From an uncultured Agathobaculum sp. (lineage in GTDB: Bacteria > Bacillota > Clostridia > Oscillospirales > Butyricicoccaceae), in NCBI GenBank assembly GCA_934504345.1, contig CAKSVR010000003.1, positions 1 through 64,000 on the forward strand: a DNA stretch of 64,000 bases, read 5' to 3'. Position numbers and translations under genes: made by a program. The notes under the pieces are model-generated. The model saw only the letters and a list, made by a program, of their open reading frames with translations. It had not been told where the DNA came from and made no database searches. This document shows, in pieces, positions 44,902 through 53,918 of this stretch (the first letter of the stretch is position 1; each line of letters opens with the position of its first letter).

Positions 44902-45833
44902 TAAATGAGCGCCTCGAACACCCAGACCATCAGCGGCATGGTGACGATGGACAGCAGGGTGGTGAGCACATACAGCGCGCTGGCGTGCTCGGCATCGCAG
45001 TCGTAGAGCTGCGCCATCGAGGTGACGGTAGCGCACGCGGGCGTGATGCACGCCAGATACACGGTCAGCAGGATGCTGTGTCCGTCGGGTATCCAGTCCG
45101 CCGCACCGATAATGCGGAGCAGCACCGCCGTGATGAGCGGGCAGACGAGCAGGCGCAGCACGACCGGCACATAATGCCGCCAGCGGGTGAACAGCGCACG
45201 CAGAGAGGACTCTGCGATGACCATGCCGGCCAGCAGCATACCCAGCGAACCGACCATCGCGCCGAGCTGCGAGAACAGGTCGCCGACCAGGCTGGGCAGC
45301 GGCAGCCGGAACACGAACAGCGCACCGCCGATCAAAATGGCGATGATGTTCACGTTGCCGATGATCTTTTTCCACTCGAAGCCGCGCGTGCCGCAGAGCA
45401 GACTGCGGCAGTGTGTCCACAGGAGGATCTGCTGCACCACGATGAACGCGCAGGAGTAGATAACGTATCCCTCGCCGAGCAGCGCCCGCACGAGCGGGAT
45501 GACCAGAATGCCTGCATTTGTGTAGACAACGCAGGTGCGCTCGATCACATCCAGCCGCAGCGGACGGCGCAGCAGCCGCGCGATGAGCAGCAGCAGCGCG
45601 TGCAGCGCAGCCGCCAGCACAAAGGCGTACAGCAGTCCGGTGACAACGGCGGGCGAGTAATCCACCTGAAAGGCGTTGATGATAACGCACGGCATGACGG
45701 CGTATACCATGATGACCGACAGCACGCGGCTGTCCGCACTTTTGAGCAGCCGGGTCTTGACGAGCGCGCAGCCGATCAGCAGCACGAGGAACAGCTCCGC
45801 GACCTGCTGCGCCAGAATTATACTGATTTGCAT
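44901..45833 (-). CDS. AEC family transporter (auxin-efflux-carrier-like)
   Basis: 310 residues, about ten membrane helices in two five-helix repeats. N-terminal 'VLLIGCALVKTRLL' and 'YAVMPCVIINAF', and C-terminal 'LLTVYLACITPACATVTSMAQLYDCD' region are typical of bacterial AEC carriers. Known bacterial members move malate or other organic acids by proton or sodium coupling; substrate unknown here. It follows fhs with a palindromic heptad repeat between them. Confidence 0.9.
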   Translation of the reverse strand: MQISIILAQQVAELFLVLLIGCALVKTRLLKSADSRVLSVIMVYAVMPCVIINAFQVDYSPAVVTGLLYAFVLAAALHALLLLIARLLRRPLRLDVIERTCVVYTNAGILVIPLVRALLGEGYVIYSCAFIVVQQILLWTHCRSLLCGTRGFEWKKIIGNVNIIAILIGGALFVFRLPLPSLVGDLFSQLGAMVGSLGMLLAGMVIAESSLRALFTRWRHYVPVVLRLLVCPLITAVLLRIIGAADWIPDGHSILLTVYLACITPACATVTSMAQLYDCDAEHASALYVLTTLLSIVTMPLMVWVFEALI

Positions 45834-45849
45834 AAACTATCACTTTCGC

Positions 45850-45938
45850 AGTAAAAAAGAGTGAAGAGTGGAGCGTGAGGAGTGGAGAGCATACCGGTTT
45901 TGCAGCTCTCCACTCTCAACTCTCCAATCTCCACCCTT
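45850..45938. repeat. Palindromic heptad-repeat element H2
   Basis: Two arms of degenerate 7-bp repeats in inverted order around a short spacer (about 45888-45900): left arm reads GAGTGGAG-type heptads, right arm CTCCACT, CTCAACT, CTCCAAT, CTCCACC. The right arm ends at the fhs stop region. Would form a long imperfect hairpin. Confidence 0.75.
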
Positions 45939-45940
45939 AC

Positions 45941-47611
45941 TTAAAACAGTCCCGTGATCTTACCGTTGTTATCAACGTCGATCTTCTCGGCGGCCGGAAC
46001 CTTGGGCAGACCGGGCATGGTCATAATGGAGCCGGTTTCGACAACGACGAAGCCTGCACCGGCAGAAAGACGGGCGGTGCGGACGTTCATCACGAACTCG
46101 GTCGGACGGCCGAGCAGTGCGGCATCGTCGGACAGGGAATACTGCGTTTTGGCAACGCATACCGGCAGATTGCCGTAGCCCATCTCGGTGATGTTCGCCA
46201 GCTCTTTCTTTGCGGCGGGCGCGATGGTCACGCCGAGTGCGCCGTAAATGTCCTTGGCGATCTTGCGGATCTTGTCCTCGAGCGGGAGGGAATCCTCGTA
46301 CAGCATATGGAAGTCCGCCTTGCCCTCATCGAGCACAGCGAGGACCTCGTTTGCCAGCGCTTCGCCGCCTTCGCCGCCCTTGGCGAATACCTCGGAGAGC
46401 GCTACGCGCACGCCGCGCTCGGCACAGTGCGCGCGGATGAAGTCCATCTCCTCATCGGTGTCGGTCGGGAATGCGTTGATGGCAACAACGACCGGCACGC
46501 CGAACTTCTTCATGTTGTCCAGATGTGCATCCAGATTGCAGATGCCGTGCTCGAGCGCCGCCATGTTCGGCTGGTTGAGGTCAGCCTTGGCAACGCCGCC
46601 GTTGTACTTGAGCGCGCGGACAGTCGCTACCAGCACGATGCAGTCCGGCGCCAGACCGGCCTTGCGGCACTTGATGTCCATAAACTTCTCCGCACCGAGG
46701 TCAGCGCCGAAGCCAGCCTCGGTGATGGCGATGTCGCCCAGCTTGAGCGCCAGCTTGGTCGCCTGTACGCTGTTGCAGCCGTGCGCGATGTTCGCGAACG
46801 GGCCGCCGTGCATCAGACAGGGCGTGCCCTCGAGCGTCTGGATGAGATTGGGCTTGATGGCATCCTTCATCAGTGCCGTCATCGCACCCTCGGCGTGCAG
46901 GTCGCGGGCGTAGATCGGCTTGCCGGCGTAGGTGTACGCCACCAGAATATCACCGAAACGCTTTTTCAGGTCGTCCAGATCCGCGGCCAGACACAGGATA
47001 GCCATGACCTCGGAGGCTACGGTGATCATGAAGTGATCCTCGCGCGGCACGCCGTTCACCTTGCCGCCCAGACCGATGGTGATGTTGCGGAGGGCACGGT
47101 CGTTCATGTCCATCACGCGGGTGAACACGATGCGGCGCGGATCGATGTTCAGCAGATTGCCCTGCTGCATATGGTTGTCCAGCATGGCGCAGAGCAGATT
47201 GTTCGCCGCCGTGATGGCGTGCATATCGCCGGTGAAGTGCAGGTTGATGTCCTCCATCGGCACGACCTGTGCGTAGCCGCCGCCGGCCGCGCCGCCCTTG
47301 ATGCCGAATACCGGGCCGAGCGACGGCTCGCGCAGCGCGATGATGGCGTTCTTGCCCAGACGGCACATCGCCTGGCCCAGACCGACCGAGGTCGTGGTCT
47401 TGCCTTCGCCTGCCGGCGTGGGATTGATGGCGGTGACGAGCACCAGCTTGCCGTTTTCCTTGTCCTTTACCTTGGTCCAGACATCTGCGGACAGCTTGGC
47501 CTTGTACTTGCCGTACAGCTCCAGATCGTCGGCATCCAGACCGGCAGCTGCGGCTACCTCGGTGATGGGGCGCATCTGGCAGCCCTGCGCGATTTCAATA
47601 TCGGATAACAT
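45941..47611 (-). CDS. fhs: Formate--tetrahydrofolate ligase
   Basis: ATP-dependent formation of 10-formyl-THF, feeding C1 metabolism. 556 residues, full length. P-loop 'TPAGEGKTTTSVGLGQA' (about 60-76), 'REPSLGPVFGIKGGAAGGGYAQ'-type substrate motif, 'HGGPFANIAHGCNS' and the C-terminal 'GSIMTMPGLPK' signature. Start at 47611 with AGGAGG upstream; a TGTTATAAT extended -10 lies on the minus strand at 47654-47661. No other Wood-Ljungdahl genes in the window, so a biosynthetic role is as likely as an acetogenic one. Confidence 0.96.
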   Translation of the reverse strand: MLSDIEIAQGCQMRPITEVAAAAGLDADDLELYGKYKAKLSADVWTKVKDKENGKLVLVTAINPTPAGEGKTTTSVGLGQAMCRLGKNAIIALREPSLGPVFGIKGGAAGGGYAQVVPMEDINLHFTGDMHAITAANNLLCAMLDNHMQQGNLLNIDPRRIVFTRVMDMNDRALRNITIGLGGKVNGVPREDHFMITVASEVMAILCLAADLDDLKKRFGDILVAYTYAGKPIYARDLHAEGAMTALMKDAIKPNLIQTLEGTPCLMHGGPFANIAHGCNSVQATKLALKLGDIAITEAGFGADLGAEKFMDIKCRKAGLAPDCIVLVATVRALKYNGGVAKADLNQPNMAALEHGICNLDAHLDNMKKFGVPVVVAINAFPTDTDEEMDFIRAHCAERGVRVALSEVFAKGGEGGEALANEVLAVLDEGKADFHMLYEDSLPLEDKIRKIAKDIYGALGVTIAPAAKKELANITEMGYGNLPVCVAKTQYSLSDDAALLGRPTEFVMNVRTARLSAGAGFVVVETGSIMTMPGLPKVPAAEKIDVDNNGKITGLF

Positions 47612-47762
47612 GAAAACTCCTCCTCTATCTTGCATCGGATAGCATATAGATTCATTATAACAATACTTGGCCGAGTTTTCCATAATAGAGAGCGAAAAAT
47701 TTGCCGAAATTGTTACTCGCAAACCGGGCAGCGTTGTGGTATCATATAGAAATGTAATTCGT

Positions 47763-47908
47763 TATCTTAATTAGTAATGAGTAATTAGGAATTAGTAATT
47801 ATATGCAGAGGTCTGCGGCGTGCAGCGGAATCGCACAGCGAAGATACCGCAGCACTGGTGCGGCAGCACCTTTCATTACTAATTACTCATTACTAATTCC
47901 TAATTAGA
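47763..47908. repeat. Palindromic heptad-repeat element H3
   Basis: Inverted arms of A+T-rich heptads: 47766-47800 (TTAGTAATGAG-type) and 47874-47906 (CTAATTA, CTCATTA, CTAATTC, CTAATTA), about 75 bp apart. The G+C-rich middle contains its own small hairpins (for example GCAGC-acTGGTGC-GGCAGC region). The right arm ends 17 bases before the rodA ATG. Confidence 0.75.
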
Positions 47909-47924
47909 AGAAAAGGGTTTTGCA

Positions 47925-49058
47925 ATGAACATTCTCTCCTCCATACGGCATTATCTTAAAAATACCGATCTGTATTTGATGGGTCTGGCGCTGGCGTGCT
48001 CGGTCTTTGGTATGCTGCTGATCTACTCGGCGACGCTCAATCCGGTGACGGCGCTGGACGGCTCGACCAAAAACCTGTATGTGCAGGGCGCGGCCATCGT
48101 GCTCGGACTGGCGGCGTTCGTGGCGCTCAGCCTGCTCGATCTGGAAAACGTCAGCGAGATGTGGCGGGCGTTCGTCATCGGCAACATTTTGCTGCAATTC
48201 CTGCTGTTCACGCCGCTTGGCACCGAGATAAACGGCCAGCGTGCATGGCTCAACCTCGGCATCACGAGTTTGCAGCCGGGTGAGCTCGGCAAGCTGATCT
48301 TCATCTTCACCATCGCGGCGCACATGATGGAGATCCGCGACCACATCACCGAATGGCGCGGTGTGTTCTCCGTCGGCCTGCACACGCTGGTGATGATGGG
48401 CGCGGTCGTGGTCCCGTCGGGCGACAGCGGCATGGCGATTCAGTATCTGATGATCGCGGCTATCATGATATTCTCGGCAGGTCTGCCGCTCAAGTGGCTG
48501 GGCATCGCGGCGGGCGCGGGCATTGCAAGCGTGCCGATTTTGTGGAATTTTGTGTTTAACGATTACCAGAAAACGCGAATCCTCGTGCTGTTCGACCCGT
48601 CTATCGATGTAGATACCTCGCGGCAGGCGACTTACGGCAAGATCGCCATCGGCTCCGGACGGTTTGCCGGAGAGGGCCTCACGCACGGTACGATGACCCA
48701 GATGCAGTACGTTCCGGAGAACCAGACTGACTATATTTTCTCGGTCGCAGGCGAGGAACTGGGCTTTCTGGGCTGTATGCTCATCATCCTGCTGCTGACA
48801 CTGCTCATTTTGCGGCTGTTTTACGTCGCGTACCGCGCTTCTACGCCGTTTTCGTCGCTGCTGGCGGTCGGTGTCGGCGGTATGCTGCTGTTCCAGACGT
48901 TTATGAACATTTTCATGAACGTCGGTCTGCTGCCGGTTATGGGCCTGACCCTGCCGTTCTTCTCCTACGGCGGTACGTCCATCGTGACGATGTACGCCGC
49001 GCTCGGCATCGCCGCCGGTGTCAGAATGCGGGAAAAGCCAAGCTGGCTGCAAAACTGA
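47925..49058 (+). CDS. rodA: SEDS peptidoglycan polymerase, RodA-like
   Basis: 377 residues, ten predicted membrane helices. SEDS glycosyltransferases polymerise lipid II with a class B PBP partner. Motifs: 'GTEINGQRAWLNLG..SLQPGELGKL', 'PSGDSGMAIQ' (catalytic Asp region; the usual QPDLG is varied to SGDSG), 'SVAGEELGFLG', and 'TLPFFSYGGTS' near the end. Length and start fit RodA better than FtsW, but this is an orphan copy without mreB or pbp next to it, so the assignment between RodA and FtsW is not certain. Confidence 0.85.
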   Translation: MNILSSIRHYLKNTDLYLMGLALACSVFGMLLIYSATLNPVTALDGSTKNLYVQGAAIVLGLAAFVALSLLDLENVSEMWRAFVIGNILLQFLLFTPLGTEINGQRAWLNLGITSLQPGELGKLIFIFTIAAHMMEIRDHITEWRGVFSVGLHTLVMMGAVVVPSGDSGMAIQYLMIAAIMIFSAGLPLKWLGIAAGAGIASVPILWNFVFNDYQKTRILVLFDPSIDVDTSRQATYGKIAIGSGRFAGEGLTHGTMTQMQYVPENQTDYIFSVAGEELGFLGCMLIILLLTLLILRLFYVAYRASTPFSSLLAVGVGGMLLFQTFMNIFMNVGLLPVMGLTLPFFSYGGTSIVTMYAALGIAAGVRMREKPSWLQN

Positions 49059-49076
49059 CAAAGGCACACGCTGATA

Positions 49077-49202
49077 TGTAGGGAGGGGCACCCCAGGGCG
49101 GCTTCTCTTGCGGTTGCACCGCAATTCACCTTCTGACCTCACCCCGCCGTTTTACGATGTGCAGACGGTTTACGCGGCGGGATGGGGTCATCCCGCCCTA
49201 CA
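49077..49202. repeat. Short element with imperfect terminal inverted repeats
   Basis: 126 bp beginning TGTAGGGAGGGGCACCCC and ending GGGGTCATCCCGCCCTACA, i.e. terminal inverted repeats of about 18 bp with a few mismatches. No ORF. MITE-like, but only one copy seen here. Confidence 0.5.
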
Positions 49203-49240
49203 AATACGTTGCATTAAAATGATAGAAAGGATTTTGCAAA

Positions 49241-49813
49241 ATGACCAGACAACAAGCATGGGAGCTTCTTCGCAAGTACAACGCCGAGCCGTTCCATCTG
49301 CGGCACGCGCTGACGGTCGAGGGTGTGATGCGGTATTTCGCCGAGCAGCGCGGATATGATGCGGATTTCTGGGGCATCGTCGGCCTGCTGCACGACATCG
49401 ACTTTGAGCAGTGGCCCGAGCAGCACTGCATCAAGGCGCCCGAGCTGCTGCGCGAGGGCGGCGCGGATGAGGCGACCATCCACGCGGTATGCAGCCACGG
49501 CTGGGCCATCTGTGTGGATATTAAGCCCGAGCACGAGATGGAAAAGCTGCTGTACGCGGCGGACGAGCTGACCGGCCTCATCGGTGCGGCAGCGCTCATG
49601 CGCCCGTCCAAGAGCGTGCAGGATATGGAGCTCAAGAGCCTGAAAAAGAAGTACAAGGACAAAAAGTTCGCGGCGGGCTGCTCGCGTGAAGTCATCGAGC
49701 GCGGCGCAGAGCTGTGCGGCCTGACACTCGAGGAGCTCTGGCAGCAAACACTGGATGCCATGCGGGCGTGTGAGGAATCCGTCAACGCGCAGATGGCGGA
49801 GATTGAAAAGTAA
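49241..49813 (+). CDS. HD domain phosphohydrolase
   Basis: 190 residues. Metal-binding HD motif: 'FHLRHALTV' (His), 'LLHDIDFEQW' (His-Asp, about 50-59), 'AVCSHGW' (His) and 'LLYAADEL' (Asp), a complete set for a divalent-metal phosphohydrolase. Family members act on nucleotides or cyclic nucleotides; the substrate is not predictable. The C-terminal third is helical and Cys-containing. It has its own strong ribosome site (AGAAAGGA) and terminator. Confidence 0.85.
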   Translation: MTRQQAWELLRKYNAEPFHLRHALTVEGVMRYFAEQRGYDADFWGIVGLLHDIDFEQWPEQHCIKAPELLREGGADEATIHAVCSHGWAICVDIKPEHEMEKLLYAADELTGLIGAAALMRPSKSVQDMELKSLKKKYKDKKFAAGCSREVIERGAELCGLTLEELWQQTLDAMRACEESVNAQMAEIEK

Positions 49814-49823
49814 TACGGATACA

Positions 49824-49861
49824 AAAAGTGCTCTCTGCCGGTTGGGCAGGGAGCACTTTGC
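49824..49861 (+). terminator. Terminator after the HD gene
   Basis: AAAGTGCTCTCTGCC/GGCAGGGAGCACTTTG with one mismatch, then TTTG. Confidence 0.8.
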
Positions 49862-49980
49862 CTGTTCTGGAGAAGCCCACAAAATTACCGCTCGGATTCT
49901 GGTTACAATGTTTGTGGGATACACCTTGATTTTTCCATGATAATAGAGTAATATGATAGTGGAAACGCAATTTAGCGGCA

Positions 49981-50190
49981 GCTTACAGGGTGTTACCAGC
50001 ACCCTGTAAGCCTATGAAGAGTGCTAACCCACTCAACACAATGACCTTACGGCCACACCACAATCCCATTATACCCGCACTGCACCGGTTTTTCAAGCCC
50101 AATGCGCGGAGAATGGGTCTTATTGTGTTACGCTCTGATCTGGATTCAGGCGGTGTTGAGTTAAACGCTCGACACCGCTTTTTGCGTTTT
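49981..50190 (+). ncRNA. Candidate structured RNA of unknown type
   Basis: Gene-free stretch that folds well: GCTTACAGGGTG/CACCCTGTAAGC (49981-50011, perfect 12 bp); then AACACAAT (about 50033-50040) with ATTGTGTT (about 50122-50129) enclosing CCCATT/AATGGG and CGCA/TGCG; finally GCGGTGTTGAG/CTCGACACCGC (50150-50178) followed by TTTTTG, a terminator. No promoter found. Could also be a palindromic mobile relic. Confidence 0.4.
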
Positions 50191-50268
50191 CGGCAGAACC
50201 GGAGGCCCGGCCGGACAGCCGTTCGGCCGGTGTCCTCTGCTGTTGAAAACACAAAGGAGGAATCTGAA

Positions 50269-50460
50269 ATGAAAGACTATTACGGAAAATGCGGCTCTTG
50301 CAGGTACTGTGAGCTGGGAACGGCGTATACCAGCGCGTATTCGACCAGTTTCCAGTGCAGCCGCAACGGTTACAGCGTGAAAGCCGATGAGCCGCGCTGT
50401 AACCGGTACGAACCCGCCCTTGGCCGCTGCAATGACGATATTGCGCGGTATGACAGGTAA
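50269..50460 (+). CDS. Small Cys-rich protein
   Basis: 63 residues with six Cys: 'KCGSCRYCELG' near the start, then 'FQCSRNGYSVKADEPRCNRYEP'. The spacing C-x2-C-x2-C ... C ... C suggests a small zinc-binding or Fe-S fold. The 'ADEPxCxRYEP' end is one I have seen in small uncharacterised clostridial proteins, but I cannot assign a function. AAAGGAGG ribosome site eight bases before the ATG. The next gene starts 12 bp downstream, so they are coupled. Confidence 0.8.
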   Translation: MKDYYGKCGSCRYCELGTAYTSAYSTSFQCSRNGYSVKADEPRCNRYEPALGRCNDDIARYDR

Positions 50461-50472
50461 GGGGTGAGCGCA

Positions 50473-51159
50473 ATGCAAGTACTCGTTGGTGGTCTGACGG
50501 TCGCTGTGATTTATTCGCTGGTATTTGCGTATATACGGCAGGAGGGGTTTGCATACAGCTTTACGGATAGCATGATAGTTGCGTTAGGCGCGATGGGCAT
50601 TGCCTTTGTACTGTGGGTAGGCATGGGGATTGGCTTTGAGAATACATTGCCGTTTTGGCTCTATTATGCTGCGCTTTTAGCCATTAAGTCGGTTTTCAAA
50701 TGGAGAAGTTGGTCCAAAATCAAAAAAAGATCTGACTTGACATTTGAATCAGCGGAGTTGAAATTTCAGGAGTTGTGCTTGCTGATAAAAGATGTTGCTC
50801 ATTTTGCGCAGAAGTATTATCGCAGTCTGCATATATGCTGTGATGGCAGACAAATATTTGCAGCCTTGTATATTACCGAGGGAGATGAATTCATGAGGCA
50901 ATGTCGGCGATTGAACGGTGCGCAGAATATAGGTACGGTTTTCTTTGAGGGGTATACTCCTGAATATGAGGGATTTTTCAACGATTTTCTATATTCGGGA
51001 ACAATTGAGGATTGGGGGGTGCTGGGATACAGCAGCACATTTGAATTAGCCGATATTGAGGAATTTCGTATGATAACAAAACTAATGAAAAGCCATTATT
51101 CAAATTTGCACGAAATTTCGCAGAATGAATTCAGCATTAGTTTTGATTGTAAGCAATAA
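50473..51159 (+). CDS. Membrane protein of unknown function, A+T-rich
   Basis: 228 residues. Two to three helices at the N-terminus (about 3-20, 32-50, 55-75) and a cytoplasmic part of about 150 residues with no motif I recognise ('CDGRQIFAALYITEGDEF' region). Codon use is clearly richer in A and T than in neighbours, which suggests recent acquisition. ATG at 50473 is preferred; a GTG three codons earlier (50464) is possible. Linked to the Cys-rich gene. Confidence 0.7.
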   Translation: MQVLVGGLTVAVIYSLVFAYIRQEGFAYSFTDSMIVALGAMGIAFVLWVGMGIGFENTLPFWLYYAALLAIKSVFKWRSWSKIKKRSDLTFESAELKFQELCLLIKDVAHFAQKYYRSLHICCDGRQIFAALYITEGDEFMRQCRRLNGAQNIGTVFFEGYTPEYEGFFNDFLYSGTIEDWGVLGYSSTFELADIEEFRMITKLMKSHYSNLHEISQNEFSISFDCKQ

Positions 51160-51187
51160 CGCATCAATATATTGCACCAAAATGTAA

Positions 51188-51225
51188 CAACCGGGGTATT
51201 TGTAATATTACAAATGCCCCGGTTT
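51188..51225 (+). terminator. Terminator after the A+T-rich gene
   Basis: AACCGGGGTATTTGTAA paired with TTACAAATGCCCCGGTT (one mismatch), then TTCG. Confidence 0.75.
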
Positions 51226-51337
51226 CGTCATATTTCGTTGAAATGCGGCCGAATTTGTGATAGAATACCATCGACAGTATCCCAAAGGGGGAATTGTATG
51301 CACACAACCGGCGGAACAGCATTGGAGGTTTTTACAT

Positions 51338-53149
51338 ATGCGTTTCAAACGGATAGCCGCGGCGTTTCTGTGCGCGGCGATATACATGACAGCGGGCGCG
51401 GCAGCCGCAGAACTGCCGCAGGACACGGCGGGGCCTGAGCAGACGCTCGTTCAGGATCTGCCCATCGCGCGGGCGGCCGTTGCGGCGGCGAAAACAACGC
51501 ACGCATTTCAGCTCAACGGCAAAACGGTGACAAACCCGCAGGCGTACCTGATAAACAAGTACAACTACTTCAAGCTGCGCGATGTGGCGTATCTGCTGCG
51601 CGATTCTACTGCGGAATTTGAGGTTTCGTGGGAGAAATCCACCAACGTCATCACGCTGACGACCGGAAAAAAATACACGGCGGTCGGCGGCGAGCTGAAC
51701 ACCAAGGCACTTTCGAGCGCCACCGGCAACACCACCTCGGCTGCTGTTAAGGTGGACGGCAAGACTGTGGTGTTCAACGGCTACATCATCAACGGCAACA
51801 ACTACTACAAGATTGCAGACATGGCTTCCGCACTCGGCTTTACGGCGGATTACGACACGAAAAGCCGCACGGTTTCGCTCAAAACGCCGTCTGTCAATCC
51901 GGAAACGCCCATACCGACCGTATTCACGCCGGGCGTATACCGTGTCAACGTCAACTCGGTGCTGACTGTGCGAAGCGGCCCGGGCACGAGCTATTCCGAG
52001 GTCGGTGAGTACGCGAAGAACGCGAACGTCATCGTGGACAGCCTCTCGAACGGCTGGGCGCATCTGCTCGACAGCGCGGGCGGCAGCGGGCGTTATTGCA
52101 GCGCGGATTATCTGGTGCGCGTGCGTGATTATAACGCCGCCGCGGACACACAGACCGAGCCGACCCAATCGACACCGAGCACACCGACAACACCGTCCAC
52201 ACCGACAACACCGACAGAGCCAACAACACCGACAACACCGACAGAGCCGACGACACCCGCCGAGCCCACCGCGCCGGACACCCCGGCGGAAACGTTCACG
52301 ACCGGCGTATACCGCGTGAATGTGGAAACCACGCTGTCCGTCCGCTCGGGTGCGAGCACCTCGGCCACGCTGGTGGGTCTGCTGCCCGCCAATGCGGAGA
52401 TCGTGGTGGACAAGATTTCGAACGGCTGGGCGCACCTGCTGGACACCTCTTCTGCTACCGGCCGCTGGTGCAGCGCGGACTATCTGGTGCGCGTGAGCGA
52501 CTATACCGGTGACGGCGAACCGGACGATCCGGTGCTGCCGCCGCGCACGAGCCATCTGGACGGCGTGATGACGGTCATCATCGATCCGGGCCACGGCGGT
52601 ACGGATGTCGGCGCGAACAACGGCGGTTCGCTGGATGAGAAGCACGTTAATCTGTATGTGGCGCAGTACCTCAAGCAGTATCTTGAGGCGGCGGGCGCAA
52701 AGGTCATCATGGTGCGCGACACGCTCGAGGAGGGCAGCGACCTGACTCTGCGCGGCGAGGTGATGGAGAAATACGTCGCTACGGCGGACCTGTTCTTCAG
52801 CATCCACCACAACGCGGCGAACACCACGGCGCGCGGCGCGGAGATCCTCGCGCAGATCGCGGACAAGAACGGCGGCCCGACCAAGATACTGGCACAGGCA
52901 CTGCTCGACGAATACGCAAAGCTGGGAGTTCCGATCCGGCAGATCGTATTCCGCGAGGGCAGCCACGGCGATTACTACTACACCAATCGTGCGGCGGCCT
53001 CGCTGTTCATGCCGGCGCTGACGAGCGAGTTCTGCTTCATCGATAATACCGAGGACCAGAAGTTCATCGACAGCGATGCCGACTGGCAGGCACAGGCACG
53101 GGCACAGTGCAATGCGATCTTGTACTACTTCTCGCAGGTGGAATATTAA
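51338..53149 (+). CDS. Secreted N-acetylmuramoyl-L-alanine amidase with SH3b domains
   Basis: Cleaves the glycan-peptide bond of peptidoglycan. 603 residues: signal peptide 1-24; copper-amine-oxidase-N-like domain about 45-190 ('YLINKYNYFKLRDVAYLL', 'YIINGNNYYKIADMASALG'); SH3b 1 about 200-262; Thr/Pro/Glu linker about 268-312; SH3b 2 about 318-385; Amidase_3 catalytic domain about 410-600 with zinc ligands in 'DPGHGG' (about 416-421), Glu in 'LDEKHVN', His in 'SIHHNA' and catalytic Glu in 'TSEFCFI'. The linker is encoded by short ACACCGACA-type repeats. Its TAA stop lies in the TTAA end of the palindromic element that follows. Confidence 0.93.
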   Translation: MRFKRIAAAFLCAAIYMTAGAAAAELPQDTAGPEQTLVQDLPIARAAVAAAKTTHAFQLNGKTVTNPQAYLINKYNYFKLRDVAYLLRDSTAEFEVSWEKSTNVITLTTGKKYTAVGGELNTKALSSATGNTTSAAVKVDGKTVVFNGYIINGNNYYKIADMASALGFTADYDTKSRTVSLKTPSVNPETPIPTVFTPGVYRVNVNSVLTVRSGPGTSYSEVGEYAKNANVIVDSLSNGWAHLLDSAGGSGRYCSADYLVRVRDYNAAADTQTEPTQSTPSTPTTPSTPTTPTEPTTPTTPTEPTTPAEPTAPDTPAETFTTGVYRVNVETTLSVRSGASTSATLVGLLPANAEIVVDKISNGWAHLLDTSSATGRWCSADYLVRVSDYTGDGEPDDPVLPPRTSHLDGVMTVIIDPGHGGTDVGANNGGSLDEKHVNLYVAQYLKQYLEAAGAKVIMVRDTLEEGSDLTLRGEVMEKYVATADLFFSIHHNAANTTARGAEILAQIADKNGGPTKILAQALLDEYAKLGVPIRQIVFREGSHGDYYYTNRAAASLFMPALTSEFCFIDNTEDQKFIDSDADWQAQARAQCNAILYYFSQVEY

Positions 53150-53382
53150 GGCAATGCCGCATAATTAAACAAGAGTGATTTGCGAGTAAATTTTGCGTAC
53201 TGACGAGGCACAGTTTTGCGGTAATACTTGATGTATTACCGTGAAACTTCGGCAGCGCGGACGGAACTCGCGCAAGGAACCGAAGCCGAAGTAAGGACAC
53301 AAAATTTCCGCAAAGCACCGCGGCAGTGCGACCGGAGCCTGCACAAGGAGCCGCGGCTTTAATTGTGCGGTGTTGCCTTAAG
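53146..53382. mobile_element. MITE-like palindromic element, copy B
   Basis: 237 bp, TTAA at both ends, terminal repeats matching copy A (TTAAGGCAATGCCGCATAAT at left, complementary right end). The core GGTAATAC-ttgat-GTATTACC equals copy A in reverse orientation. Longer than A by two G+C-rich insertions (about 53250-53290 and 53320-53358). It contributes the stop codon context of the amidase gene without changing the protein. Confidence 0.85.
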
Positions 53383-53450
53383 CAGACAAAAGCAAAACCG
53401 CGTCGGCTGACGGCGCGGTTTGCTGCAAGACAGGGACAGGAGTGTTTATT

Positions 53451-53855
53451 ATGACAGAACGGGCAAAGCTGGCACAGGAGTTTCACGATCAGGGCTATAA
53501 CTGTGCACAGGCAGTCGCGTGTGCGTACTGCGATCTGGTGGGACTGGACAAGGACACCGCCTACCGCATGGCCGAGGGCTTCGGCTTCGGCATGGGCTGC
53601 ATGGAGATGTGCGGCGCACTGAGCGGCGCGTTCATGCTGGCCGGCATGAGGAACAGCGCGGGCATCGAAAAGCCGGGCACGACCAAGGGCCAGACCTACA
53701 AGCGGGTCAAGGCGCTCAAGGAGGCGTTCGAGGCGAAAAACGGCGCGTACCTGTGCCGCGAGCTCAAGGGCGTGACGGACGGCAATGTGCGCCGCTCGTG
53801 CCCGGGCTGCATCGAGGATGCGTGCGAGCTGATCGAGGCTTATCTCGCAGAGTGA
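53451..53855 (+). CDS. C_GCAxxG_C_C family protein
   Basis: 134 residues, matching the redox-associated Cys family: 'GYNCAQAVACAYCD' (about 14-27), 'GCMEMCGALSGAFM' (about 50-63), and 'CPGCIEDACELIE' near the end. The spaced Cys residues suggest metal or haem-related binding; members are common in anaerobes and uncharacterised in detail. ATG at 53451 has AGGAG nine bases upstream; a GTG three codons earlier is less likely. Confidence 0.87.
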   Translation: MTERAKLAQEFHDQGYNCAQAVACAYCDLVGLDKDTAYRMAEGFGFGMGCMEMCGALSGAFMLAGMRNSAGIEKPGTTKGQTYKRVKALKEAFEAKNGAYLCRELKGVTDGNVRRSCPGCIEDACELIEAYLAE

Positions 53856-53856
53856 T

Positions 53857-53896
53857 AGAGAACCCCCGTTCTCCGTGGAGAACGGGGGTTCTCTAT
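53857..53896. terminator. Perfect bidirectional hairpin between converging genes
   Basis: AGAGAACCCCCGTTCTCC-gt-GGAGAACGGGGGTTCTCT, 18-bp perfect stem. Confidence 0.85.
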
Positions 53897-53918
53897 ATTG
53901 AATCCGTGATCCGTTCCG

